In this document: positions 34,411-42,436 of the stretch, one piece after another
Position numbering within the stretch: position 1 is the stretch's first letter
Layout: the number at the start of each line of letters is the position of its first letter
NCBI GenBank assembly: GCA_003343845.1
Contig: QAKK01000035.1
Location: 7,266-71,265, forward strand
Length of the DNA: 64,000 nt
Origin: Oscillospiraceae bacterium
GTDB lineage: Bacteria > Bacillota > Clostridia > Oscillospirales > CAG-272
Direction: 5' to 3'
The notes under the pieces: model-generated
The model's database searches: none
Told to the model about the DNA's origin: nothing
Seen by the model: only the letters and a program-made list of their open reading frames with translations
Program-made: the position numbers and the translations under genes

Positions 34411-35805
34411 TTACAGTCCCTGATTCTTTTCATCATCCGGTGTGTAACCGGCTTGCTTCTCGCTGACCACCTTGTGGGAGAGCGGGTTTTCACTGCCCGG
34501 TCCGTAGGTCTCGTGGATCATGCGCCCCATCGTGCGGTAAATCTCGTTGATCTGCCGCCGCATCTCGATGATGCAGTCCTCTTCGCTCGCCTCGCCGCGC
34601 ACGATGTCCTCTGCAAGTGCGTTGCAGGTGGGCGCGCCGCAGGAGCCGCAATCCAGATGCGAAAAGCCCTTGCTGATGGTCTGGATCTTCTGCATCTTCC
34701 GCATCGCCGCCGCACGGTCGGTGTCGAGCTGCATGACCGGCATGTACTTGACGTCGGCATCCCACAGCATCCGCTCCCGCGCAGCCGCGGGGATGTCGCT
34801 TGCCAGCACGCTCTGCGACACCGGCAGATACCGCCGCAGGTTTTGCAGGCGCGCCTTGGCAATGTAGGGATTCTCCACCGTGAGCGTACCGCCCACGCAG
34901 CCGCCGTTGCAGGAATTCAGCTCAATGAACTCAAGCCCTGCAAAATTCTCCTTCTCGATCTCGTCGAGCACCTTGATGACGTTTTCGATACCGTCGGCGG
35001 CAAGGTACTTGTCGTTGAGCAGCGCGGCGCTCTCGCCGCCTGTTCCCGCCCAGCTGAGCCCGATGAGCCCGGTCTCGGACGCGCGTTTCGGCTCGCGGAT
35101 GTCCTTCATGGCACCGACCAGCTTGAAATAGATCTCGTTGATGCCGAGCACGCCGCTAAGCGCGCTCTTCCCGGTGCCGAGCGGGTTGCGCTGATAGCTG
35201 ACCTTGGCGGGACAGGGCGAGATGAACAGCGCGCAGATGTCCTCCTCACGCAGTTCTGGATGTTTTTGCATCGCCTCGTGCTTTGCCATGCGCGCGGCAA
35301 GTTCCACCGGCGCCAGTATCGGCAGCACATTGTCGAGCAGATAAGGGAATCGCACGCTGATGAGGCGCACGACCACGGGACATGCCGAGCTGATGACCGG
35401 CTTCGGGATGTCCTCTCTGTGCAGATACTCGCGCGTGTACGCTGACACCAGCTCGGCGGCGCGCGCCACCTCAAACACATCGTCAAAGCCGCATTCAAGC
35501 AGCCCCGACACAATGTAATCCAGGTCGTCCAGGTTGTCAAACTGCCCGTACAGCGCAGGCGCGGGCAATGCAATCTTCCATTTGTAGTTTTTGAAATCGG
35601 CAAGGCTGTCGCAGACCGCCTTTTTCGCCTGATAGGGGCAAAGGCGGATGCACTCGCCGCAGTCGATGCAGCGCTCCGAACGGATGACGGCATGACCGTT
35701 TCGGATGCGGATCGCCTCGGTGGGACAACGCTTGAGGCAGTTGGTGCAGCCCTTGCATTTGTCGAGGTCAAGCGTGACCGAATGGTTGTAACCGTGTTCT
35801 GTCAT
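34411..35805 (-). CDS. HydS-like sensory [FeFe] hydrogenase homologue
   Basis: A 464-residue protein related to hydrogenase large subunits but not to catalytic HydA. N-terminal ferredoxin with two [4Fe-4S] sets (CKGCTNCLKRCP, CIDCGECIRLCP), a H-cluster-type domain with changed motifs (L1 SSACP instead of TSCCP, L2 SPCPAKVSY, L3 NSCNGGCVGG), and a C-terminal Cys set CGSCGAPTCNALAEDIVRG...C like Fe-S domains of RnfB type. The small-subunit tail is missing. This fits the group D/HydS branch proposed to sense redox state or H2. The start MTEHGYNHSVTLD is preferred over GTG nine codons upstream because family members begin so; neither has a good ribosome-binding site. Confidence 0.85.
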   Translation of the reverse strand: MTEHGYNHSVTLDLDKCKGCTNCLKRCPTEAIRIRNGHAVIRSERCIDCGECIRLCPYQAKKAVCDSLADFKNYKWKIALPAPALYGQFDNLDDLDYIVSGLLECGFDDVFEVARAAELVSAYTREYLHREDIPKPVISSACPVVVRLISVRFPYLLDNVLPILAPVELAARMAKHEAMQKHPELREEDICALFISPCPAKVSYQRNPLGTGKSALSGVLGINEIYFKLVGAMKDIREPKRASETGLIGLSWAGTGGESAALLNDKYLAADGIENVIKVLDEIEKENFAGLEFIELNSCNGGCVGGTLTVENPYIAKARLQNLRRYLPVSQSVLASDIPAAARERMLWDADVKYMPVMQLDTDRAAAMRKMQKIQTISKGFSHLDCGSCGAPTCNALAEDIVRGEASEEDCIIEMRRQINEIYRTMGRMIHETYGPGSENPLSHKVVSEKQAGYTPDDEKNQGL

Positions 35806-35860
35806 GGCTGGGAGAAACGCCGGATGCGGCACTGCCGCGCGGCGTCCCGTTCCTTTCTTC

Positions 35861-36286
35861 TTATTTTACCGCAACACGCATGGTGACGGTGGTTCCCTTG
35901 CCCACCTCGGTGTCAATGTGCATCTCGTCGCTGTAGCGCTTCATGTTCGGCAATCCCATGCCCGCACCGAACCCGAGCGAACGGATATTGTCGGGCGCGG
36001 TGGAATAGCCCTCTTTCATCGCCAGCTCCACATTGGGGATGCCCGGTCCCGTGTCGGCAAGGATGATGTCCACCGAGTCCGGGTTGACAACGAGGTCGGC
36101 GCTGCCGCCGTTTGCATGAATGACCATATTGATCTCGCCCTCATACATGGCGATCGCTACACGGCGGATCACGTCGGGGTCAAAGCCAAGCTGGCGCAGC
36201 GCCTTTTTCGCCTGCACCGACGCCTTGCCCGCCGAGGTGAAGTCGCCACCCGATACATCATAATGCAGCTTCAGCGGTTCACTCAC
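35861..36286 (-). CDS. HATPase (anti-sigma regulatory factor-like) in the hydS operon
   Basis: A 141-residue GHKL ATPase of the SpoIIAB/RsbW-like kind: N box VAIAMYEGEINMVIHANGG, G1 ILADTGPGIPN, G2 GFGAGMGLPNMKRYSDEM, followed by GKGTTVTMRV. It uses a GTG start that overlaps the DRTGG stop (GTGA), so it is translationally coupled to it. In anti-sigma kinases this domain phosphorylates an anti-anti-sigma protein and binds sigma; no such protein is encoded here, so its partner is unknown. It lies 55 bases before hydS. Confidence 0.86.
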   Translation of the reverse strand: MSEPLKLHYDVSGGDFTSAGKASVQAKKALRQLGFDPDVIRRVAIAMYEGEINMVIHANGGSADLVVNPDSVDIILADTGPGIPNVELAMKEGYSTAPDNIRSLGFGAGMGLPNMKRYSDEMHIDTEVGKGTTVTMRVAVK

Positions 36287-36639
36287 TTCGGAAGCACGCT
36301 CCCTCCCGTCAGCCCCGCGGCATACAGCTTGCCGCACGCCGCATACATCCGCTCCTCGGTGGTCAGCAGCACAATGCCGCATTCCTCGGCAAGGTCGATC
36401 ACGTCGAAAGTAGGTTTCTTGCCGCGTACAAAGACAACGCAGCGCATGTCCATCATCTCCGCCGTGCGGATGACCTGCGGATTGACAAGTCCGGTGAGCA
36501 GCACCGCCTGATCCTTGACAAACGCCAGCACATCGCTCATCATGTCACTGCCGCAGGCGGAATGGACATCATTGTCCAAAAGGTCCATGCCGCTGACGAC
36601 CTCGGCGTGGAGAAGTTCTGCGATCCGTGAAATTTTCAT
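36283..36639 (-). CDS. DRTGG domain protein 1
   Basis: A 118-residue DRTGG-fold protein. It opens MKISRIAELLHAEVVSG and contains the name-like core DNDVHSACGSDMMSDVLAF, then QAVLLTGLVNPQVIRTAEMMDMRCVVFVRGKKPT. It probably binds a small ligand or another protein. It is the first gene of the hydS operon and overlaps the HATPase. The promoter is at 36686-36721. Confidence 0.85.
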   Translation of the reverse strand: MKISRIAELLHAEVVSGMDLLDNDVHSACGSDMMSDVLAFVKDQAVLLTGLVNPQVIRTAEMMDMRCVVFVRGKKPTFDVIDLAEECGIVLLTTEERMYAACGKLYAAGLTGGSVLPK

Positions 36640-36685
36640 AGGTGTTTCCTTTCAAGTGGCGCTTTCGCCAGAATTTACTGATTTT

Positions 36686-36721
36686 ATTATACAGGATATT
36701 TGCGCAAATTGCTATAGTTTT
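36686..36721 (-). promoter_or_regulatory. Promoter of the hydS operon with shared 17-base element
   Basis: Minus strand TATAAT (36686-36691) with TAGCAA 17 bases upstream. The plus-strand text CAAATTGCTATAGTTTT (36705-36721) equals the element at 33082-33098 except one base, and the spacing to -10 is identical. Confidence 0.6.
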
Positions 36722-36762
36722 TCGTGAAATCCACAATCTTTTTCAGGCATTTTTTCAAAGCA

Positions 36763-36790
36763 AAAAGCCTTCCCGTATGGGAAGGCTTTT
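36763..36790. terminator. Bidirectional-looking terminator at 36.8 kb
   Basis: Perfect 12-bp stem AAAAGCCTTCCC/GGGAAGGCTTTT with a four-base loop, after the stop of the minus-strand activase-related gene. Confidence 0.9.
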
Positions 36791-36802
36791 GACCGGTCCG
36801 CT

Positions 36803-38059
36803 TTACACCGATTCGTGCATTTTGTCTCTGGCGTTGGCAAGCATCAATTTCAAACGGTTTTCCTGGTTGACGCGGGTTGCGCCGGGATCGTAGTCGATTG
36901 CCACGACGTTGACGTCGGGATTGCGTTCCTTGATCGGCTTCATCATGCCCTTGCCGCAGATGTGATTCGGCAGGCAGCCGAACGGCTGCGTGCAGACGAT
37001 GTTCTTCACGCCGACGGCCGAAAGCTCCAGCATCTCGGCAGTGAGCAGCCAGCCCTCGCCCATCTTTGTGCCGCAGCCGATATAGCCGTCGGCATAGGCG
37101 GGCACTTCCTCAAAGGGCGTCATCGGGCGATAGCCGCCCGCCGCAATCGCGGCGTTCATCTCGCGTTTCTTTTTGCAGAGGAAATCATATGCCAGCTTTG
37201 CAAAGGGGTAAAACAGCGGTTTGCGCCCGTACAGCCTGTAATCCGCGATCTGATTGTAGACGCAGTAGAGGCAGAAATCGAGCAGCCCCGGCGTGACCAC
37301 CTCGGCACCCTCGTCCACGAGAAACTGTTCGAGGTTGTTGTTGCCGAGCGGCGAATACTTGACGAAAATTTCACCGACGATGCCGACCTTGACGGTCTCC
37401 TTTTCGCGCTTCGGGATCGCGGCAAAGTCCGCGACGATCCGACTGTAGGTCTTCTGCACCTCGCTGTAGCGGATGTGCCGCCCTGCGCCGAGCTCTTTGC
37501 CGAGCCGTGCGGTCCAGCGCTCGGCAAGCGTCTCCGCATCGCCTTTTCGTACTTCATAGGGCTTGGTCTGGTTGACCAGCGTGAGCAGCAGATCGCCGTA
37601 CAGCACGGCATACGCCATACCGTGGTACTCGGACACGCCGAGCGTGAAGCCGGGGTGATGCTCCAGCCCCGCAAGGCTGAACGAAATGACCGGCACATAA
37701 TCGTAGCCCGCGCGGGCAAGCGCCTTGCGCAGCAGCGATATGTAGTTGGATGCGCGGCAGCCGCCGCCGGTCTGAAACAGGATCAGCGCGACCTTGTGCG
37801 GGTCGTAGCGCCCCGAGGTAATCGCCTCGAGAAACTGCCCGATGACCAGAACCGCGGGATAACAGGCGTCGTTGTGCACATAGCGGAGCCCTGCGTCGAC
37901 CACCTTCTGCCCGGCGGTCTTGAGCAGTTCCATTTTATAGCCGTAGGTACCGAGGACGCTGCCGATCAGCTCAAAATGCCGCGGCAGCATGGTTGGCATC
38001 AGAATGGTGTATTCTTTTTTCATCTCCTTCGTAAAGGGGATGTAGGACTGTGCCTGCAT
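36803..38059 (-). CDS. Acyl-CoA dehydratase activase-related protein (C-terminal part of the large activase)
   Basis: A 418-residue protein matching the C-terminal portion of the ~1400-residue 2-hydroxyacyl-CoA dehydratase activase-like proteins of Clostridia. It starts YIPFTKEMKKEYTILMPTMLPRHFEL and contains FQTGGGCRASNYISLLRKALA, YSPLGNNNLEQFLVDEGAEVV and CTQPFGCLPNHICGKGMMKPI, whose Cys are cluster or thiol candidates. In other species the region is fused to the ATPase part encoded by the next gene. Here the start lies one base before the stop of that gene and has an AAAGGAG site in its end, so it is a separate, coupled gene. The role in activating a dehydratase is inferred. Confidence 0.85.
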   Translation of the reverse strand: MQAQSYIPFTKEMKKEYTILMPTMLPRHFELIGSVLGTYGYKMELLKTAGQKVVDAGLRYVHNDACYPAVLVIGQFLEAITSGRYDPHKVALILFQTGGGCRASNYISLLRKALARAGYDYVPVISFSLAGLEHHPGFTLGVSEYHGMAYAVLYGDLLLTLVNQTKPYEVRKGDAETLAERWTARLGKELGAGRHIRYSEVQKTYSRIVADFAAIPKREKETVKVGIVGEIFVKYSPLGNNNLEQFLVDEGAEVVTPGLLDFCLYCVYNQIADYRLYGRKPLFYPFAKLAYDFLCKKKREMNAAIAAGGYRPMTPFEEVPAYADGYIGCGTKMGEGWLLTAEMLELSAVGVKNIVCTQPFGCLPNHICGKGMMKPIKERNPDVNVVAIDYDPGATRVNQENRLKLMLANARDKMHESV

Positions 38060-38060
38060 G

Positions 38061-41018
38061 TCACCGCTCCTTTCTTTCGTCGAGCGCGCCGATCAGGCTG
38101 CGCAGGCGGATGCGCACCGCGCCGAGGTTGGTGATCTCGTCGATCTTGATCTGCGTATACAGCTTGCCGCCCGCCTCCAAAGTCTCGCGCAGTTCGTCGG
38201 TGGTGATGGCGTCCACACCGCAGCCGAATGAGACCAGCTGCACAAATTCAACGTCGTCACTCTGTACGGCAAACTCTGCCGCGCGGTAGAGCCGCGCATG
38301 GAAGGTCCACTGGTCGAGCACGTGCGTTTTCTGCACGGGTACGCGGTCAAAGACGCTGTCCTCGGTCACGACCGCAAAGCCGAGCGAGGCGGCAAGGCGG
38401 TCAATGCCGTGCGAGATCTCGGGATCAACATGGTAGGGTCTGCCCGCGAGGATCATCACGCGCTTGCCGTTTGCCCGCGCCCATTCCAGCGCCGCATCGC
38501 CCTGTCTGCGCACTTCGGCGCGGTAGTCCGCGTAGGCAGTAAAGCCGCGATCCACGGCGCGGCGCACCTCGGCACGGCGGATGGTCGGGTCGAGCTTTTG
38601 CAGCATCGGCAGCAGCGTGCGCACGAGCGCCCCGCGGGAATTGATGTCCAGATAGGGATAGAGGAAGTTTGCCTGTGCGAGGTCGTCCATATTGGCATGG
38701 AGCAGCTCGGCATAGTAGGCGACGATCGGGCAGTTGTAGTGGTTGTCCCCCGCCTTTTCGTCCACATTATAGGTCAGGCAGGGATAGAAAATCGTATTGA
38801 CGCCCGCTGCAAGCAGCTGCTCGATATGCCCGTGCATGATTTTTGCCGGGTAGCAGGCGGTGTCGGACGGGATCGAGAACTGCCCCGCCTCGTAGGTCTT
38901 GCGCGTGGAGAGCCCGGACATGACGACCTCAAAGCCGAGCGAGGTGAAGAGCGCGTGCCACAGCGGTGCAAGCTCGTACATCCCGAGCGCAAGCGGCAGA
39001 CCGAGCTTGCCGCGGCTCCCGGGGATCCCGGGCAATTCCGCAAGCCGTTCGCGTTTCCACGCAAAGAGGTTCGGCGTGTCGTCGGCTTTGCCGATGCCGA
39101 GCCCGCGCTGGCACTGGTTGCCCGAGATGAAGCGCTCACCGTCGCCGAAGCTGTTGATCGTCAGGCGGCAATGGTTCTGACAGCCGCCGCAGACCGCCGT
39201 CTTCGACGTGTGTGTAAAATGCTCCAGCGCGTCGGTATCCAAGAGCGTGCTCTTGTCAAACCGCATCGCATAGAGCGCCGCGCCGTATGCGCCCATCACG
39301 CCCGCGATCGAGGGGCGCACGACATAGGCGCCGAGCTCGTTTTCAAAGGCGCGGAGCACCGCGTCGTTGAGGAACGTGCCGCCCTGCACCACGATGGACG
39401 CACCGAGATCTTTGGCGGAATTGGCGCGGATGACCTTGTAAATGGCGTTCTTGACGACGCTGACCGACAGCCCTGCCGAAATGTCGGCGACCGTCGCGCC
39501 GTCCTTCTGCGACTGCTTGACCGCCGAGTTCATGAAGACCGTGCAGCGAGAACCGAGATTGACCGGCGCGCGGCTCTTCAGCCCCTCGCGGGCGAAGTTC
39601 TCCACGCTGTAGCCCATCGAACGGGCAAAGGTCTCAATAAAGGAGCCGCAGCCGGACGAGCATGCCTCGTTGAGCATGATGGAGTCGATCGCGCCGTTTT
39701 TGATCTTGAAGCACTTGATGTCCTGCCCGCCGATATCGAGGATAAAATCGACGTCGGGGCGAAAATGCTTTGCCGCCGTGTAATGCGCCAGCGTCTCGAC
39801 CAGCCCCGCGTCGGCATGGAACGCATGCCGGATGAGATCCTCGCCGTAGCCGGTGACGGCACAGCCCGCAATCGTGATGCGGTCGCCGCAGGCACGGCGG
39901 ATGGCAAGCAGCTCCTCCCGCACGAGCGAGACGGGGTTGCCGCGGTTGGAATTATAATAGGTATAGAGAATTTCCTTGTTTTCGGCGATCAGCACAAGCT
40001 TGGTCGTGGTACTGCCGCAGTCGATGCCGAGCCATGCACGCCCGCTGTAGCTCTCGATATCCCGCTGTCCGACCGTCGCCGCCGCATGGCGTGCGCGGAA
40101 GGCGGCGAGCGCTTGCTCGTCCGCGAAAAGCGGCGGCAGACGGTTCTGCGTGCCGCTCATTTTCGCGGCGCAGTCCGTGAGGCGTTTCGTCAGCGTGTCG
40201 CAGTCGGTCGCCTCGCCGTGCGACGCGTACATTGCCGTGCCGAGCGCAACGGCATAGAGCGCATATTCGGGCAAAACGCCGGTGGTCTCATCGAGGTGCA
40301 GCGTCTCGCGGAAGCGCTTGACAAGCCCCCTGCAATAGTGCAGCGGACCGCCGAGAAACATGACCTTGCCCGTGATGCGCCGCCCCTGTGCAAGCCCGGT
40401 AATGGTCTGATTGACAACTGCCTGATAGATGCTTGCCGCGACATCCGCCTTGGCAGCGCCTTGATTTAAGAGCGGCTGCACATCGGTCTTGGCAAACACG
40501 CCGCAGCGCGACGCAATGGGGTAGATCTGCGTTGCCGTGAGACTTGCCGCGTCCATCTCATCCACGCTCATGTCGAGCAGCACCGCCATCTGATCGATAA
40601 ACGCGCCCGTGCCGCCCGCGCAGCTGCCGTTCATACGCTCGTCCGTGCCGCCGGTGAGAAAAATGACCTTCGCATCCTCGCCGCCGAGCTCGATGACCGC
40701 GCTCGTATCCGGGGCGAACTTCTTCACAAACTCGCCCGTCGCATAGACTTCCTGCACAAAAGGCAGCCCCGCCGCCTCGGAAAGCCCCAGCCCCGCCGAG
40801 CCGGAAACGGCGACGGTAAACGGCGCTTCACGCAGCAGCGCTTCCGCACCGCCGAGCAGCTCAAGCGTCTTCTGCCGCACCTGTGAAAGATGCCGTTCAT
40901 AGCGCGAATACAGCAGGCGGTCTCCCTCGGTGAGGACGACCTTGACCGTCGTCGAGCCGACGTCGATACCGAGCGCGCGGCGCGCCGTATTTGTCTTTGC
41001 TCCGGTCCTGTCCGCCAT
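38061..41018 (-). CDS. Acyl-CoA dehydratase activase (tandem BadF/HgdC ATPase domains)
   Basis: A 985-residue protein. Two ASKHA ATPase domains of the BadF/HgdC type lie in tandem, each starting with the phosphate-1 loop (ALGIDVGSTTVKVVLTEGD and WLGIDCGSTTTKLVLIAENK), with Cys ligands for the bridging [4Fe-4S] in NGSCAGGTGAF and NEACSSGCGSF. The rest (about 700-985) is DUF2229-like with CGGCQNHCRL and VSFGCGVDAITTDELRETL. It should hydrolyse ATP to inject low-potential electrons into a 2-hydroxyacyl-CoA dehydratase-like protein; no dehydratase subunits are nearby. The start at 41018 is set by the domain start and AAAGGCAGG. With the next gene it replaces a normally single protein. Confidence 0.9.
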   Translation of the reverse strand: MADRTGAKTNTARRALGIDVGSTTVKVVLTEGDRLLYSRYERHLSQVRQKTLELLGGAEALLREAPFTVAVSGSAGLGLSEAAGLPFVQEVYATGEFVKKFAPDTSAVIELGGEDAKVIFLTGGTDERMNGSCAGGTGAFIDQMAVLLDMSVDEMDAASLTATQIYPIASRCGVFAKTDVQPLLNQGAAKADVAASIYQAVVNQTITGLAQGRRITGKVMFLGGPLHYCRGLVKRFRETLHLDETTGVLPEYALYAVALGTAMYASHGEATDCDTLTKRLTDCAAKMSGTQNRLPPLFADEQALAAFRARHAAATVGQRDIESYSGRAWLGIDCGSTTTKLVLIAENKEILYTYYNSNRGNPVSLVREELLAIRRACGDRITIAGCAVTGYGEDLIRHAFHADAGLVETLAHYTAAKHFRPDVDFILDIGGQDIKCFKIKNGAIDSIMLNEACSSGCGSFIETFARSMGYSVENFAREGLKSRAPVNLGSRCTVFMNSAVKQSQKDGATVADISAGLSVSVVKNAIYKVIRANSAKDLGASIVVQGGTFLNDAVLRAFENELGAYVVRPSIAGVMGAYGAALYAMRFDKSTLLDTDALEHFTHTSKTAVCGGCQNHCRLTINSFGDGERFISGNQCQRGLGIGKADDTPNLFAWKRERLAELPGIPGSRGKLGLPLALGMYELAPLWHALFTSLGFEVVMSGLSTRKTYEAGQFSIPSDTACYPAKIMHGHIEQLLAAGVNTIFYPCLTYNVDEKAGDNHYNCPIVAYYAELLHANMDDLAQANFLYPYLDINSRGALVRTLLPMLQKLDPTIRRAEVRRAVDRGFTAYADYRAEVRRQGDAALEWARANGKRVMILAGRPYHVDPEISHGIDRLAASLGFAVVTEDSVFDRVPVQKTHVLDQWTFHARLYRAAEFAVQSDDVEFVQLVSFGCGVDAITTDELRETLEAGGKLYTQIKIDEITNLGAVRIRLRSLIGALDERKER

Positions 41019-41087
41019 GTCTCCATACCTGCCTTTCCGCAAAAATCCGCCGTGCCATATGCACGGCGCAAAATATTCTATTATGAT

Positions 41088-41116
41088 ATTATAGCTGAAA
41101 TCCTGTCGAAAGTCAA
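41088..41116 (-). promoter_or_regulatory. Promoter of the activase operon
   Basis: Minus strand TTGACT (41111-41116), 17 bases, TATAAT (41088-41093). The 275-base intergenic region up to azlC also contains GTGACA-AACT-TGTCAC near 41146-41161, a perfect 6-bp inverted repeat between the two divergent promoters. Confidence 0.7.
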
Positions 41117-41231
41117 TGCGCGCCTTGTCAAGTTTCGGTGTCGGTTCTGTGACAAACTTGTCACTTTTGATCATGCGTCTGCCGCCTTTTTCCCTGTTTT
41201 CCGTCGATTTCACGATTTGCGCGCGCGGCGG

Positions 41232-41279
41232 TTGACGGCGACGCAAAAGCGTGCTATACCTATACCATAAACCTATGGT
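41232..41279 (+). promoter_or_regulatory. azlC promoter with palindrome over the start point
   Basis: TTGACG (41232-41237), 17 bases, TATACC (41255-41260), followed by ACCATA-AACC-TATGGT (41264-41279), a perfect 6-bp inverted repeat where transcription should begin. It could be the operator of an AzlB/Lrp-like regulator encoded elsewhere. Confidence 0.6.
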
Positions 41280-41294
41280 CAAGGAGGGTTTCCC

Positions 41295-42011
41295 ATGCCG
41301 GATTCCAAGCCGCAGCATCCCGCGCTGCGCGCCCTCTCGGTGGCATTCCCGCACACGCTGCCGATCCTCGCGGGGTTTGCCTTTCTCGGCTTTGCCTACG
41401 GATTATATATGAGTGCGCTCGGCTTTTCTTTCCTGTACCCCACGCTGATGGCGCTCTGCATCTACGGCGGCTCGCTCGAATTTGTCGCCGCCGAAATGCT
41501 GCTCGGCTCCTTTGCCCCCCTCTCCGCGCTGCTTGCCTCGCTGATGATCCAGGCGCGCCACCTGTTCTACGGCATCGCCATGCTGGAAAAATTCAAAGGC
41601 ACAGGCAGAAAGAAGCCCTATCTGATCTTCGGCATGTGCGACGAGACCTTCTCCATCAACTATTCTGCTGTGATCCCGCCGGACGTGGACCGCGGCTGGT
41701 TCATGTTCTTCGTCACGCTGCTGAACCAAAGCTACTGGGTGCTCAGCGCTATGCTCGGCGGCATCGTCGGCGACGTGATCCCCTTCAACACCGAGGGGCT
41801 TGACTTTGTGATGACCGCGATGTTTGTTGTGATCTTCCTTGACGAATGGAAGAAGGGGAAGCAGCACATCTCCGCCCTGCTCGGGCTCGGCATCTCGGCG
41901 CTCTGCCTTGCGCTCTTCGGCGCGACAAACTTCATGCTGCCGACGATGGTCTGCATCCTCGTGGTGCTGACCGCCCTGCGCCCCGCACTCGAAAGGAGGG
42001 AGACGAGATGA
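41295..42011 (+). CDS. azlC: Branched-chain amino acid exporter large subunit AzlC
   Basis: A 238-residue membrane protein of the AzlC/YgaZ family with about six to seven helices. Recognisable elements: FAFLGFAYGLYMSALGFSFLYPTLMALCIYGGSLEFVAAEMLL and MLEKFKGTGRKKPYLIFGMCDETFSINY. Together with the small AzlD protein it exports branched-chain amino acids or analogues. It starts after AAGGAGG and overlaps azlD by four bases (ATGA). The promoter carries a palindrome that may be an operator. Confidence 0.93.
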   Translation: MPDSKPQHPALRALSVAFPHTLPILAGFAFLGFAYGLYMSALGFSFLYPTLMALCIYGGSLEFVAAEMLLGSFAPLSALLASLMIQARHLFYGIAMLEKFKGTGRKKPYLIFGMCDETFSINYSAVIPPDVDRGWFMFFVTLLNQSYWVLSAMLGGIVGDVIPFNTEGLDFVMTAMFVVIFLDEWKKGKQHISALLGLGISALCLALFGATNFMLPTMVCILVVLTALRPALERRETR

Positions 42012-42340
42012 CCATGACACTGACCGAACAGATCATCACAATTGCCATCTGCGCCCTCGGCACGATGGCGACGCGCTTTCTGCCCTTTCTGCTCTTTTCC
42101 GAGAAGCGGAAGACGCCTGCCTATGTGCAGTATCTCGGGCGCGTGCTGCCTGCCGCCGTCTTCGGCATGCTGGTGGTCTACTGCCTGAAAAATGTTTCGT
42201 TTCTCACCGGCACGCACGGTCTGCCGGAGCTGATTGCCATCGCCGCGACCGTGGCACTGCACCTCTCCCGGGGGAACATGCTGGTTTCCATCGCGGGCGG
42301 CACCGTCGTCTACATGCTGCTGGTGCAGCTTGTATTTTAG
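42008..42340 (+). CDS. azlD: Branched-chain amino acid exporter small subunit AzlD
   Basis: A 110-residue protein with three to four hydrophobic segments (IITIAICALGTMATRFLPFLLF, AAVFGMLVVYCLKNV, LVSIAGGTVVYMLLVQL), the AzlD/YgaH family that pairs with AzlC. The ATG lies inside the azlC stop (ATGA), which gives translational coupling. The next promoter begins two bases after its stop, and a 13-bp hairpin that can end the azlCD transcript lies beyond that promoter. Confidence 0.92.
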   Translation: MTMTLTEQIITIAICALGTMATRFLPFLLFSEKRKTPAYVQYLGRVLPAAVFGMLVVYCLKNVSFLTGTHGLPELIAIAATVALHLSRGNMLVSIAGGTVVYMLLVQLVF

Positions 42341-42342
42341 GC

Positions 42343-42371
42343 TTGACGAAAGTCAAAAATCATCTTATAAT
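42343..42371 (+). promoter_or_regulatory. Promoter upstream of the glutamine amidotransferase-like gene
   Basis: TTGACG (42343-42348), 17 bases, TATAAT (42366-42371). Confidence 0.7.
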
Positions 42372-42382
42372 AAAAATAAGGC

Positions 42383-42424
42383 AATGACGCCTTCGTTTTT
42401 GCGAAGGCGTCATTCTGCTTTTTC
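42383..42424 (+). terminator. 13-bp hairpin with T tract in the leader of the amidotransferase-like gene
   Basis: AATGACGCCTTCG and CGAAGGCGTCATT (42383-42395 and 42402-42414) with loop TTTTTG, followed by CTGCTTTTT. It can end azlCD transcripts, but it also lies between the promoter at 42343 and the next start codon at 42437, as in attenuators. Confidence 0.7.
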
Positions 42425-42436
42425 GGAGGCACAATC

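Noticed and set aside
38298..40469. 723-codon plus-strand frame opposite the activase
   Set aside because: Antisense of a well-supported ASKHA ATPase; no own motif.
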